DNA of 36,272 nucleotides from Lederbergia galactosidilytica (GCF_017873565.1 NZ_JAGGKH010000031.1:1-36272), one strand, 5' to 3'; shown: positions 7,661 through 16,326, counted from the first letter of the stretch. Translations and numbers: made by a program. Notes: generated from the letters alone by a model not told the origin.

Positions 7661-7959
7661 CAAAGTTCAACTTTAACGGCTTGCCCATTTTTGTCTTGGA
7701 TATCCAAAATAGTCATGCCTTTATTCTTCTTTATTTCTTTTAATATAGGTTGAATGTCTTGCCAATCTATCTGTTCTAGGAAAAGCCATTGATGTTCTTC
7801 TTGTTCTTGGTTTTGCCTTTTTGTAGAGTTTATTATCTTCCAGAAGAGCCTTGTTGTCGCGAGGCGAAGCCCTACGTCGATAAAAAGATAAGGTAAGCGA
7901 ATAATTTTAGGCTTTTGATTTTCTTGTTTAATCATTATCTTTAGCATGGGCCATCTCAC
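7660..7959 (-). CDS. Small protein paralogous to the C-terminal half of its upstream neighbour
   Basis: 99 residues, no recognised family. Its sequence follows the C-terminal part of the preceding protein. IRLPYLFIDVGLRLA matches VNLPLRLVKVALQSG, and IDWQDIQPILKEIKK followed by LDIQDKNGQAVKVEL matches VDVDLILEAIENEAE followed by VDITGGDGEQVSIVI. This indicates an ancient tandem duplication. The N-terminal SHOCT-like helices of the neighbour are missing. The GTG start at 7959 overlaps the upstream stop (GTGA), so translation is coupled; ATG 7947 is an alternative. It lies in one operon with the DUF2089 protein and probably works in the same complex. Confidence 0.75.
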   Translation of the reverse strand: MRWPMLKIMIKQENQKPKIIRLPYLFIDVGLRLATTRLFWKIINSTKRQNQEQEEHQWLFLEQIDWQDIQPILKEIKKNKGMTILDIQDKNGQAVKVEL

Positions 7960-8345
7960 TCAATTACAATAGAAACTTGTTCGCCATCTCCACCTGTAAT
8001 ATCGACAATTTGCCCTTCCGCTTCGTTTTCGATCGCTTCTAAAATAAGATCCACATCGACTTTATCAATACCCTCTACATATTTAGCAGATTCAGGAAGT
8101 TTAGCAGCAATGTCTAATCCTGACTGCAAAGCGACCTTCACTAGCCGCAAAGGGAGGTTTACATTTACTTTATCTTCTTGATCAGAAATGCGAATCTTTA
8201 GAAGTTTCTTTAGATAATCTGGCTCTGCCACTTTTGTTTCCACCACTTCTTTTTCCTGTAAAGCTTGAATCAGAGCGGTTGCCTCTTCGGAATCTAATTT
8301 CCCTTCTTCCATCATCCCCAGGATCTTCTTAATTTCTTCTTTCAT
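7956..8345 (-). CDS. SHOCT-like / YvlB N-terminal-type small protein
   Basis: 129 residues. The N-terminus (about 1-30) is a SHOCT-like helical hairpin, EEIKKILGMMEEGKLDSEEATALIQ, as found at the start of YvlB-type proteins. The second half has an LPLRLVKVAL segment and a C-terminal VDITGGDGEQVSIVIE strand region. The longer frame begins at 8354, but its ATG touches the AAGGAGG site. The ATG at 8345, nine bases downstream of it, is the better start. The gene lies 16 bases after the DUF2089 gene and overlaps the next, so all three are cotranscribed. Function unknown; a cytoplasmic scaffold or regulator is plausible. Confidence 0.8.
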   Translation of the reverse strand: MKEEIKKILGMMEEGKLDSEEATALIQALQEKEVVETKVAEPDYLKKLLKIRISDQEDKVNVNLPLRLVKVALQSGLDIAAKLPESAKYVEGIDKVDVDLILEAIENEAEGQIVDITGGDGEQVSIVIE

Positions 8346-8361
8346 ACCTGTCATCCTCCTT

Positions 8362-8733
8362 TTATTTATCCTTTAATAGGCGTAATGCTTCATCTGCCGT
8401 GATTTCACCGTTTTCTAACATAGTAATCACATTCTTTTCCTCTGTTTTATTTTTTGCTTCTTCCTTTTCTGAATAGCCGAGTGCTGAGATTACATCATTT
8501 AACTTACCACGCACAGTTGGGTAAGAAATACCTAATTCTTTTTCAACTTCTTTAATATTTCCCCGGCTTTTCAAAAAAGTCCCGATAAAATTTAGCTGTT
8601 CTGAGGTAAGTGCAGCCCAGTTTGTTAGTTCAAAGTCATTTTCGATCGTTGTGTGACAATGATGGCATTGAAGTTTCGTAATTTTTAGTTGTTGTGAGCA
8701 TACTGGACAAGATGTGATTAATGGATAACCCAT
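8362..8733 (-). CDS. DUF2089 family zinc/HTH protein
   Basis: 123 residues. A zinc knuckle uses Cys9, Cys12, Cys23 and Cys26. A helix-turn-helix at about 57-85 (GNIKEVEKELGISYPTVRGK) resembles the DNA-recognition part of DUF2089 proteins. The C-terminus (VITMLENGEITADEALRLL) is a SHOCT-like hairpin very like the N-terminus of the next protein. It is the first gene of the cassette, behind a sigma-A-like promoter and an AGGAGG site. It is probably a DNA-binding regulator that pairs with the SHOCT-like partner through this shared helical hairpin. The target is unknown. Confidence 0.85.
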   Translation of the reverse strand: MGYPLITSCPVCSQQLKITKLQCHHCHTTIENDFELTNWAALTSEQLNFIGTFLKSRGNIKEVEKELGISYPTVRGKLNDVISALGYSEKEEAKNKTEEKNVITMLENGEITADEALRLLKDK

Positions 8734-8766
8734 ACCTCCGCTCCTCCTATTAATTTTATTAATACC

Positions 8767-8795
8767 ATAATAATATATATTAATTTTTAAATCAA
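8767..8795 (-). promoter_or_regulatory. Sigma-A-type promoter of the DUF2089 cassette
   Basis: Read on the minus strand: TTGATT (8795-8790), a 17-base AT-only spacer, then TATTAT (8772-8767), about 34 bases before the start codon. The whole region 8755-8850 is extremely AT-rich. Confidence 0.6.
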
Positions 8796-8846
8796 TATTT
8801 ATTAAGTATTTTAATTCAAAACTAATAATAATTAATAAATAAAATT

Positions 8847-8882
8847 AAAATCTCTGTCAGCTCGTTAGCCAACAGAGATTTT
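8847..8882 (-). terminator. Terminator of the sugar oxidoreductase operon
   Basis: AAAATCTCTGT (8847-8857) pairs perfectly with ACAGAGATTTT (8872-8882). On the minus strand the stem is followed by an A/T-rich, T-heavy tail. It lies 20 bases beyond the stop of the last oxidoreductase gene. Confidence 0.8.
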
Positions 8883-8902
8883 TATAAAGTAACTTTCTTT
8901 TA

Positions 8903-9982
8903 CTATTCTAATCTTACAGCTTCCTTCTGTGCTATCAAACAAAGTTCAGCCGTTTTAAAGGCGTGTGCCTGTGTCATGGCATTTTCCGTTCGATTCAAGC
9001 AATCTAAAATCAGTTCTCCAAAGAAAGGAAAGCCTACTTGGCCTTTTACTGAGTAATGAAAAGTTCCTTCTTGGTTCACTAGATAAACTTGATTCCCTTC
9101 ACTCTCACGACCTACATCAATATATTTCCGTATTTCAATATAACCGTCTGTTCCAAGGATGATGGCTCTTCCGTCTCCCCAAACCTCAGACCCATCTGGA
9201 GTGAGCCAATCAACACGGAAGTAATGACTAGTCCCATTTTCTCCAACAATCATACAATCCCCGAAGTCCTCTAACTCAGGGTAATCCTTATTGGCGTAAT
9301 TTGCAACTTGACTACGTACAACCTTTGCATCTGTATTACCTGTATAAAATAAAAACTGTTCAATTTGATGGCTACCGATATCACAAAGAATACCACCATA
9401 TTTTTCTTTTTCAAAAAACCATTCAGGTCTGGAAGGAGCGTTCAATCGATGCGGAGCCAAATTAGTCACCTGTATAACCCGACCAATGGCTCCCTGTTCA
9501 ATCAACTCACCAGCAAAAACAGCACTTTCTACATGAAGTCTTTCTGAGTAGTAAACCATATACTTTCGGCCTGTTCGCTCAACCGCCTCCTTAGCATCCG
9601 CTAATTGTTCCAAAGTTGTAAAAGGTGTTTTATCCGTAAAATAATCTTTTCCACTTTCCATTACCCGAATACCTAGTGGTCCACGTTCACTAGGTATCGC
9701 CGCAGCTGCTACAAGTTTTACCTCAGGATCCTCTAAGATCTCCTTCTCACTCGCAGCCACACGAACATTTGGATATGTTTCCACGAACTTATCAACCTTA
9801 TGTGGGTCAGGATCATACACCCACTTCAAGCTTGCCCCTGCCTCTATTAACCCATTGCACATCCCATAAATATGACCATGATCAAGCGCTATCGCCGCAA
9901 TTACAAACTCCCCATCTTCTACGACACGATTGGGTTTGCCTTTTGGAGCATAATTCATTCCATCCTTCCCCATAAGTATCAT
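8903..9982 (-). CDS. Gfo/Idh/MocA family oxidoreductase
   Basis: About 359 residues. The N-terminal Rossmann region reads FVIAAIALDHGHIYGMCNGL, which departs from the usual GxGxxG fingerprint but keeps the fold's pattern. It is followed by VKLVAAAAIPSERG and the family's K-P-like segment DYFTDKTPFTTLEQL. The C-terminal half has the expected alpha/beta domain with GGILCDIGSHQIEQFLFY, where His is a probable catalytic residue. The open frame starts at 10015 inside the upstream gene; ATG 9982 directly after GGGAGAGGG is preferred, and ATG 9973 is also possible. The enzyme should oxidise or reduce a sugar or cyclitol with NAD(P). Asp-Lys in place of Glu-Lys-Pro suggests a divergent subgroup. Confidence 0.85.
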   Translation of the reverse strand: MILMGKDGMNYAPKGKPNRVVEDGEFVIAAIALDHGHIYGMCNGLIEAGASLKWVYDPDPHKVDKFVETYPNVRVAASEKEILEDPEVKLVAAAAIPSERGPLGIRVMESGKDYFTDKTPFTTLEQLADAKEAVERTGRKYMVYYSERLHVESAVFAGELIEQGAIGRVIQVTNLAPHRLNAPSRPEWFFEKEKYGGILCDIGSHQIEQFLFYTGNTDAKVVRSQVANYANKDYPELEDFGDCMIVGENGTSHYFRVDWLTPDGSEVWGDGRAIILGTDGYIEIRKYIDVGRESEGNQVYLVNQEGTFHYSVKGQVGFPFFGELILDCLNRTENAMTQAHAFKTAELCLIAQKEAVRLE

Positions 9983-9995
9983 CCCTCTCCCTTTT

Positions 9996-11159
9996 TTAAT
10001 GCGTTCCACTAACATCTAATGTGACATCTTTTTTTGTCTCCTTGCTGAAAGTTGAAGTCGCGATTTTTTCCTGTAATTTTTCATAATAAAGATCTTCATC
10101 AATTGGTAGCTCTACCCAATCATCTAACCAACTAGATAAATAGACACCATTTGAAATTGCCAAACTTTTAATTCCTTCTTCTCCTGGTGCTAGTAACTCT
10201 GTACCATTTAAAATAGCGTCTACCCAATTTTCCAAAATGCCTAAATGTTGTTCATTTTTGCCACGTACTGGAATATCAATTTTCCAACTTTCAGGTTCAC
10301 CAAAGCCACCTTTAAACGTTTGGTTGAATTCACGCTCAGATTGCCTTAATCGCCAGAAGGTTAAATCTCCATTTTCGATTACAAGTTTCCCTCGATCACC
10401 CGCAACTTCAAAGCGATTCGTGCCGGGTGCTTCTCCAGTTGACGTAACAAATAAGCCTGTAGCACCATTTTCATATTCTACATAAGCCGTTACATCGTCT
10501 TCCACTTCAATATCATGATATTTCCCAAATCCACAGAATGAACGAATTCTAGTCGGCATCATTCCTGTAATCCATTGCCATAAATCAAGCTGATGAGGCG
10601 ATTGATTCAACATCACACCTCCACCTTCTCCTTCCCAAGTGGCACGCCAACCGCCTGAATCATAATAACTTTGCGCTCTATACCAATCTGTAATAATCCA
10701 ATTTGTGCGTTTAATTTCTCCTAATTCACCAGACTGAATTAACTCACGCATTTTTTGATATAAGGGATTTGTGCGTTGATTAAACATCATGCTAAACACT
10801 TTTCCACTTTTAGCTGCAGCCTCATTCATCAAACGCACATTTTTTGTATAAACACCAGCCGGCTTCTCACATAAAACATGCCAACCTTTCTCAAAAGATC
10901 TAATGGCAAGTGTCGGATGATCATAATGGGGAGTCGCAATAATCACCCCATCAATATCAGCATCTGCAAAAAATTCATCGATCGTCAAAAATCGTTTCAC
11001 TCGATCCCCAAATTCTTCTCTCGCTTTCACCATGCGATCTTCCCGCACATCACACACGGCAGCCAGAATGGCTCCTTCTATTTCGCGATTGAATAAACGC
11101 TTGGCATGACTTGTCCCCATATTGCCTAATCCTATAATACCGACTTTTACGATCGTCAC
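9996..11159 (-). CDS. Gfo/Idh/MocA family oxidoreductase
   Basis: 387 residues with a clear NAD(P)-binding start, VGIIGLGNMGTSHAKRL, and the EKP motif HVLCEKPAGVYTKN (about 92-105). The substrate-side motif GGGVMLNQSPHQLDLWQW contains the family's Asn/His positions. The C-terminal domain is typical of glucose/inositol-type dehydrogenases. The GTG start at 11159 lies after GGGAGG. It is followed 13 bases later by a second enzyme of the same superfamily and preceded by a TIM-barrel isomerase. This set resembles pathways that oxidise a sugar to a keto form and then isomerise or cleave it. The exact substrate cannot be read from sequence. Confidence 0.92.
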   Translation of the reverse strand: MTIVKVGIIGLGNMGTSHAKRLFNREIEGAILAAVCDVREDRMVKAREEFGDRVKRFLTIDEFFADADIDGVIIATPHYDHPTLAIRSFEKGWHVLCEKPAGVYTKNVRLMNEAAAKSGKVFSMMFNQRTNPLYQKMRELIQSGELGEIKRTNWIITDWYRAQSYYDSGGWRATWEGEGGGVMLNQSPHQLDLWQWITGMMPTRIRSFCGFGKYHDIEVEDDVTAYVEYENGATGLFVTSTGEAPGTNRFEVAGDRGKLVIENGDLTFWRLRQSEREFNQTFKGGFGEPESWKIDIPVRGKNEQHLGILENWVDAILNGTELLAPGEEGIKSLAISNGVYLSSWLDDWVELPIDEDLYYEKLQEKIATSTFSKETKKDVTLDVSGTH

Positions 11160-11281
11160 TATTAAAATACCTCCCTTTGAGTTTTTCTATCCGATTTATT
11201 TCAATTATGCATGCCTATCATCACCTAAAAACATCATTATTCCAACAAGCATAGAAAAAGCACTTCAACTTTTAGTTTGCT

Positions 11282-12037
11282 TTAAATTTTTTCCTTTAAT
11301 TTAAGTAGGTTCTCTAAGCTTAAAGCCAAACTATCTAGTGGCTTTCCTGGACAGACATCTTGTTCTACTGCATACCATTCTACTCCTGATCTCTCACCCC
11401 ATTGTAAAATGGGAATAAAATCAATTTTTCCTGTCCCAATTTCAGCAAAGGTTTCTTGTTCATCATTCGTCATATCCTTTAAATGAATAATTGGCATTCT
11501 GTTGGCATATGGCTGGATAAAAGCTAGTGGATCTTGACCACCTTTTTTCACCCAGTACACATCGATTTCTGCTAAAACTTTATTCTCTGTCACTGGCTCT
11601 AACAAATATTCTAGTGCCGAAACACCATTGATTTCAGTCGCAAATTCAAAAGCATGATTATGATAACTAATACGATAATCAGGCAGTTGCCCGGCGACTT
11701 CATTCAATTTTTTTCGGACTGTCTTATATCCCTCTGCGGTTTGATATTCCGCGGGCAAATAAGGACAAACAATATCTTTCGTGCCGTATAAATCTGCTTC
11801 TTTCACCACATTTTCCAGATCATTCTCTAGACGATCTAATGAAATATGCATTCCAGCTGTTCCAAGTTGATTTTCCTTTAAAGCGTCTGCCACTTCTTGC
11901 GGATTGTACCCTTGTGGTAAAGCCGAAATTTGTACAGCTGCCCACCCCATTTTTTTTATTTCTTGAAAGACAGGTGCTATTCCCTTAGCTAACTCTTCCC
12001 GTACTGTAAATAATTGGGCTGCAAACTTTTTATCCAT
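11282..12037 (-). CDS. Sugar phosphate isomerase/epimerase family (xylose isomerase-like TIM barrel)
   Basis: 251 residues, the usual length for the AP-endonuclease-2 / IolE-IolI-like superfamily. Candidate metal and active-site positions are ISYHNHAFEF (about 119-128), AEIDVYWVKKGG (about 150), HLKDM and EIGTGKIDF, with a final AVEQD. Members isomerise, epimerise or dehydrate sugars and keto-sugars with a divalent metal. It is encoded 17 bases downstream of the AraC regulator and upstream of two Gfo/Idh/MocA dehydrogenases, so it probably acts on their product or substrate. Start ATG follows AGGAGAG. Confidence 0.88.
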   Translation of the reverse strand: MDKKFAAQLFTVREELAKGIAPVFQEIKKMGWAAVQISALPQGYNPQEVADALKENQLGTAGMHISLDRLENDLENVVKEADLYGTKDIVCPYLPAEYQTAEGYKTVRKKLNEVAGQLPDYRISYHNHAFEFATEINGVSALEYLLEPVTENKVLAEIDVYWVKKGGQDPLAFIQPYANRMPIIHLKDMTNDEQETFAEIGTGKIDFIPILQWGERSGVEWYAVEQDVCPGKPLDSLALSLENLLKLKEKI

Positions 12038-12054
12038 TCTGTCACTCTCCTAAT

Positions 12055-12906
12055 CTATAATTTAAGTTTTTTTCTGCGATATTCTGAAGGTGTCATTCCT
12101 ACTCTTTTCTTAAAAAATCGACTAAAATGGGCCTGACTTTCAAAGCCTGATTCTGTTGCAATTTCCATTAAAGTGCGCTGCGGGGACATTTCTAAATCGA
12201 ATTTCACTTGGTTCAAACGACAAGTCATCACATAGTCCATCACCGTTGTGCCTGTCACTTCTTTAAAAATTCTCGATAAATAGAACTTACTTAAATTCAA
12301 TTCTGTTGAAATATCTTCTAAACTTATACTGTTCCTAAAATGGACCTGAATAAATTGAGCGATATTTTCGACATGAAGAACCTTTTCACTTTTTGGCATT
12401 GCCAACTGGTGATTCTCTTTTTTACTTAATTTGTAGATTTGCATTAAAATGGTCAATAGCAAGATTTTTAATTCTGCTTCTACTTCGGGTCTCAACAAGA
12501 ATGAATACTCTTCATTCATAAGTTGAACCATTGACTTAATTGATTGTAAGATCAATTCTCTTTCCCCGTCATCTTGACCACGAAGCAAGCAATTACTCAT
12601 CTCCTTGAAGGGTGAAAGTAATTCTGGCATGCGCAATTCTTCGATTACAGGTTGAATCCAATCTGCAGAAAAATGCACGACACTGCGTTCATATAAGTCA
12701 AATTTAGAGGGATTAGCACGATGGGCTGTTAACCCATCCATAATAATAATATCCCCAGGGTGAAGCTCGTAAATGGAATGATGAATAAGGTATTTACAAT
12801 CGCCCTGATGAAAGAAGTAAATTTCAAACTGTGTATGGGAGTGGAACGCGAATTCCTGTTCTCCAATTGATTTCATTCGATAATTTGGCCTTAACCAATC
12901 TTTCAT
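12055..12906 (-). CDS. AraC family transcriptional regulator
   Basis: 283 residues. The N-terminal cupin-like ligand domain shows FHSHTQFEIYFFHQG, then the LHPGDIIIMDG strand pair. The C-terminal AraC domain (about 180-280) has two helix-turn-helix motifs: ISLEDISTELNLSKFYLSRIFKE and TLMEIATESGFESQAHFSRFFKK, ending with GMTPSEYRR. It is the first gene of the minus-strand sugar cluster and probably senses the pathway's sugar and activates the operon. Start ATG is served by GAGGTG. Confidence 0.93.
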   Translation of the reverse strand: MKDWLRPNYRMKSIGEQEFAFHSHTQFEIYFFHQGDCKYLIHHSIYELHPGDIIIMDGLTAHRANPSKFDLYERSVVHFSADWIQPVIEELRMPELLSPFKEMSNCLLRGQDDGERELILQSIKSMVQLMNEEYSFLLRPEVEAELKILLLTILMQIYKLSKKENHQLAMPKSEKVLHVENIAQFIQVHFRNSISLEDISTELNLSKFYLSRIFKEVTGTTVMDYVMTCRLNQVKFDLEMSPQRTLMEIATESGFESQAHFSRFFKKRVGMTPSEYRRKKLKL

Positions 12907-13269
12907 CTTTTCACCTCTTGTTGAAAGGGCTTACTTTATATGGTAATCTTTTTTGCCCTATCTTCATTTCCTCTACATGCTCAAATTCTTACTATTATTG
13001 ACTCAAATTGCTCTACAGATGTCAAATAGAGTGAAAAAATTCTTTTTCCCATTATGAAACCTAATTCTATTAAAGTACGTATTGTTAAGTAGAAAGAAAG
13101 GATAAATTAGCTAGTGATAGTATCCAGCCCTAGGAAGCTAGCAAAATCTGAATCCAATTCACTTTACATTGTACAAAATGTACTAGTGACGGGAACAAGG
13201 CGTTGCTATTCTCCCACAGAGTGTGGCAAATGATGTCACACTTAGGCACTCTTCTTATAAAACGAAAGG
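12907..13269. other. Intergenic region between araC-type gene (-) and AIM24 gene (+)
   Basis: 363 bases without a gene. On the minus strand a TTGACA at about 13019-13024 has no good -10 at normal distance. On the plus side there are two short inverted repeats: ACATT-GTACAA-AATGT just before 13190, and AGTGTG with CACACT around 13220-13250. TATAAA follows about ten bases before the next gene. None is strong enough to call a promoter, operator or riboswitch. Confidence 0.5.
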
Positions 13270-14070
13270 ATGGATGATGAATTGAAAAATCACGAAATTG
13301 ATTACAAGATTTATGGGGATGATATGCAATTTGTAGAAGTAGAACTAGATCCTGATGAAACTGTTGTCGCAGAGGCAGGCAGCTTAATGATGATGGATGA
13401 TGCGATTCGCATGGAGACCATCTTCGGTGATGGGTCGAACCAAAATGGCGGAGGCCTGATGGGCAAACTGATGGGAGCAGGAAAAAGAATTATAACTGGC
13501 GAAAGCTTATTTATGACCACCTTTACAAATGAAGGTTCCGGAAAAAAACATGTTTCCTTTGCTTCTCCTTATCCCGGTAAAATTATCCCAATGGATTTGG
13601 AAAAGCTGAATGGCAGAATTATTTGCCAAAAGGACGCCTTCCTAGCTGCCGCAAAAGGGGTTACCGTGGGCATCGAGTTTCAGAGGAAATTACGGACAGG
13701 CTTTTTTGGTGGCGAAGGCTTTATTATGCAGAAGCTTGAAGGAGATGGAATGGCATTTGTTCATGCCGGAGGAACCATTTTTCAGAAAGACCTTGAAGCT
13801 GGAGAAGTCATCAAAATTGATACAGGTTGTTTAGTCGCAATGACAGGGAATGTCCATTATGATATCGAAATGGTCAAAGGCATTAAAACAGCTCTTTTTG
13901 GAGGAGAAGGCCTTGTCTTTGCAACACTTCGCGGTCCAGGAACCGTTTGGATTCAGTCTCTCCCATTCTCAAGATTAGCCAGCCGAGTCTTTGCTGCTGC
14001 GCCACAGGGCGGAGGAGAGTCCAAAGGTGAAGGTGGAATAGGCGGATTGTTTAATATGTTTAGTGATTAA
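13270..14070 (+). CDS. AIM24 / TIGR00266 family protein
   Basis: 266 residues. The glycine-rich beta-rich body matches the TIGR00266/AIM24 family: [17 protein letters not shown] early, [28 protein letters not shown], then [17 protein letters not shown] and [27 protein letters not shown] near the C-terminus. The last 20 residues are a flexible Gly-rich tail. The biochemical role of bacterial members is unknown. The start is uncertain: ATG 13270 directly touches the AAAGG site, while the in-frame TTG at 13282 lies 11 bases after it. It is a single-gene unit, flanked downstream by a strong bidirectional terminator. Confidence 0.9.
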   Translation: MDDELKNHEIDYKIYGDDMQFVEVELDPDETVVAEAGSLMMMDDAIRMETIFGDGSNQNGGGLMGKLMGAGKRIITGESLFMTTFTNEGSGKKHVSFASPYPGKIIPMDLEKLNGRIICQKDAFLAAAKGVTVGIEFQRKLRTGFFGGEGFIMQKLEGDGMAFVHAGGTIFQKDLEAGEVIKIDTGCLVAMTGNVHYDIEMVKGIKTALFGGEGLVFATLRGPGTVWIQSLPFSRLASRVFAAAPQGGGESKGEGGIGGLFNMFSD

Positions 14071-14153
14071 CGTTCAGCCATCCATTCGTTATTCAATAAT
14101 ACTTTAGAGCTAAAATTCCATTTTTAAGCATTCTCCCTAAGAAAGAAAAATAA

Positions 14154-14197
14154 CACATAATTTATGTAACACTCTGTTGCGTTACATAAATTATGTG
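14154..14197. terminator. Bidirectional terminator between AIM24 and sodC genes
   Basis: A perfect 17-bp stem, CACATAATTTATGTAAC (14154-14170) against GTTACATAAATTATGTG (14181-14197), has a ten-base loop. T-rich tracts lie on both sides in the respective directions. It serves the convergent genes. Confidence 0.9.
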
Positions 14198-14209
14198 CTT
14201 TACTTTTAT

Positions 14210-14776
14210 TTATTCCCCACTAATCACGCCACACACAATTCGATCTCCTGCATTCCCTGCTGGATCTGTCTTATAATCATCTGCTTTTTCATGGATGACA
14301 AGAGCACTACCATCTCCATCTAATAAGGAATTGCTCTCTCCCTCTTTTAATGTCACATTAGGGGCCGTGATGACAACATTTACAGCACCATCTTCTTCAA
14401 TCTCTATATTCGGCAAATCTCCTGCATGAAAACCCTTAGGATTTTGAAAGCCGTGTTCTTTCCCACCTGGGTTAAAATGAGCGCCAGCTGATGTGAAATC
14501 AGGTGCTTCACATACTCCTGTCTCATGAATGTGAATGGCTTTAGTCCCAGGCTCTAATCCCTCTGCTTGTAAATGGATCTTCACGCCTTCTTCTGATTCC
14601 TTCAGGGTAGCCTTGCCAACTTCCTTTCCTTCTGAATTAATCATCTTTACATTGACATCTGCCTGACCGCTAACAGGAATGGCTTCTTCCTCTACTTGTG
14701 GAATTGCCTCTTCCCCATTATTGCAAGCGGCCAAAATCCCACCGGTTATCAATAATATGCACCATAACTTTTTCAC
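14210..14776 (-). CDS. sodC: Cu/Zn superoxide dismutase-like lipoprotein
   Basis: 188 residues. A signal peptide ends in lipobox LAAC with Cys18, so the protein is membrane-anchored outside the cell. The Cu/Zn SOD fold follows: IHIHETGVC supplies two Cu ligands and the first Cys, then AGAHFNPGGKEHG, GFHAGDLPN and VIHEKADDY, and the second Cys in RIVCGV. By alignment to the human enzyme all metal-binding His and Asp positions are present. B. subtilis SodC (YojM) is reported to lack one Cu ligand, so this copy may be the more active form. GTG 14776 is chosen because AGGAGG lies seven bases before it; the frame running to 14818 has no such site. Confidence 0.92.
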   Translation of the reverse strand: MKKLWCILLITGGILAACNNGEEAIPQVEEEAIPVSGQADVNVKMINSEGKEVGKATLKESEEGVKIHLQAEGLEPGTKAIHIHETGVCEAPDFTSAGAHFNPGGKEHGFQNPKGFHAGDLPNIEIEEDGAVNVVITAPNVTLKEGESNSLLDGDGSALVIHEKADDYKTDPAGNAGDRIVCGVISGE

Positions 14777-14866
14777 AAAAAAACCTCCTATTATTAAAAT
14801 CCTTAGCATGATTGCCATACTGGCGAATTTTAAAACAGGAGGTTCTGAACATCCATACTTTAAGTT

Positions 14867-15586
14867 CTAGTCCACTTGGACTTCCCCCGTATAATTGAAA
14901 TAAAGATCGTCTTTTTCTTGGATCTGCAAATCTTTAGGAATTCGTAGGTAGATATAACGGACTTGCCTTATTGTCCCCTCCCCAAAGATATTTCTACTTT
15001 CTGTAAACTGAGACAAAGCGAAGTCTCTTTCAGATATGACCCCAGTAAATTCAAAATAATCGCCAACTTCCTCAAGTTTTAACGTATCATTAGACAAGTC
15101 AAATAGAATTGTTTTCACTTTATCAGAGAAATCCATTCCTTGATAGATCACACTCGCAATATATTTCCCTTCAATCACTCCATCATTATCCGGCTTTCTT
15201 TCCACTACAACTGGAACTGGCTCTTCCTCTGCCTGTTGTAATTTTAAATTCTTGCCATTATACTTTTGTTGCCATTCTTCTCGAATATATTCAGGATTAA
15301 TCTCATCAAGTCGTCCATCATAAATTGCTTGCTCAAGCTTCATTGTATTTTGAGCTAGACTTTTTTCATGAACTCTTGGAAATTCCGTTCCTTCCTTTGG
15401 CAAGAGTTCATATATAAAGGGAGCGAGGATAAGAAGAAGCGCATAAGTAGTCAATAAAACTTTGACGATACCTCTATTTTTTAAAATGCCCGCTTTCCCA
15501 GCAGCTAAGTTGCGCACAGGCCTCCAAAATAGAAAACCTATCAAGAATAGAGGAAGTAAAAAGAATAAAATAATAATATTACTCAT
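14867..15586 (-). CDS. Membrane-anchored protein of the Ytr-type ABC operon
   Basis: 239 residues, not a family I recognise. Two N-terminal hydrophobic segments (about 4-21 and 42-62) flank a short basic loop. They are followed by a hydrophilic, probably extracytoplasmic part of about 175 residues rich in Glu and Lys. The ATG overlaps the stop of the upstream permease (ATGA) and has GGAGGTGA, so it is translationally coupled and likely an accessory part of the transporter. The Ytr operon of B. subtilis also contains extra membrane/lipoprotein components at this position, but no direct homology is evident to me. Confidence 0.75.
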   Translation of the reverse strand: MSNIIILFFLLPLFLIGFLFWRPVRNLAAGKAGILKNRGIVKVLLTTYALLLILAPFIYELLPKEGTEFPRVHEKSLAQNTMKLEQAIYDGRLDEINPEYIREEWQQKYNGKNLKLQQAEEEPVPVVVERKPDNDGVIEGKYIASVIYQGMDFSDKVKTILFDLSNDTLKLEEVGDYFEFTGVISERDFALSQFTESRNIFGEGTIRQVRYIYLRIPKDLQIQEKDDLYFNYTGEVQVD

Positions 15587-16326
15587 TTTCTCACCTCCAG
15601 TTTATTCGAAATCCCCATGGCAATAGCGAAGAACACCCCTGACAGCAGAAACACTTTTAATAAAAAAAGCCAGAAGTGAGATTCCAAAACAATAAAGTCA
15701 AATATAGCTTTCATCTCCGCGTCATAGCCACTTGATATAGCTGAGATCATTAATCCCACGCAGATTGCAGGCAGTAAAAAAACAAAACTACGATGGAACT
15801 GTATGATCACACCAAACAAATAGCCTAATGTGGCAAATAGGAATCCATATAAGCTAATCGCACCGATCGAAAGAAGAAAATCAAGTGGCGCTTGAAGAAA
15901 CCCTTCTCCCATCATCAAATCATTAGAGTAATAACCAATGATTCTTACAATATAGCCACATAAAGTTGCAGATAGTCCCCCAATCAGGCTAGCTGTAATC
16001 AAAAATAACAAATTTGCCAAATGACTGCTCACTCGATTTCCTACAAAGGCATAATCATCAAACCGCGCTGCTTTGGAAGTTATAAATATCGCAACAAAAA
16101 AAGCCCATAGTATAGTAAAGATAACAACAATATCACCAGAATAGTAGCTGAGGTGGACAGACATATCTTTACCGGAAAACCCCGATGACGCACTTCCTCC
16201 TGATGAAAACAAAATCGCCAATAATTGCAGAATCACCAATGTACCAAATGTTGTGAAAAAGGCTTTCCTTTTAAAAGTAAATTGTTTCCAGACAACTTCA
16301 GAGAAACTCGTTTCGATTAAAGACAC
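15583..16326 (-). CDS. ABC transporter permease (Ytr-type operon)
   Basis: About 248 residues with six predicted helices: roughly 20-40, 65-90, 105-130, 145-170, 180-200 and 215-240. This is the ABC-2 like permease layout. The frame is open from 16347, but GTG 16326 seven bases after AAGGGAGGG is the likely start. It overlaps the ATPase gene by 29 bases. It should form the membrane channel for the upstream ATPase. Homologous systems respond to cell-wall antibiotics or act in acetoin use in B. subtilis; the substrate here is not known. Confidence 0.85.
   Translation of the reverse strand: MSLIETSFSEVVWKQFTFKRKAFFTTFGTLVILQLLAILFSSGGSASSGFSGKDMSVHLSYYSGDIVVIFTILWAFFVAIFITSKAARFDDYAFVGNRVSSHLANLLFLITASLIGGLSATLCGYIVRIIGYYSNDLMMGEGFLQAPLDFLLSIGAISLYGFLFATLGYLFGVIIQFHRSFVFLLPAICVGLMISAISSGYDAEMKAIFDFIVLESHFWLFLLKVFLLSGVFFAIAMGISNKLEVRK

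Noticed and set aside
13080-13260. Riboswitch before the AIM24 gene
   Set aside because: Short inverted repeats exist, but no known aptamer core could be matched and stems are five or six bp.
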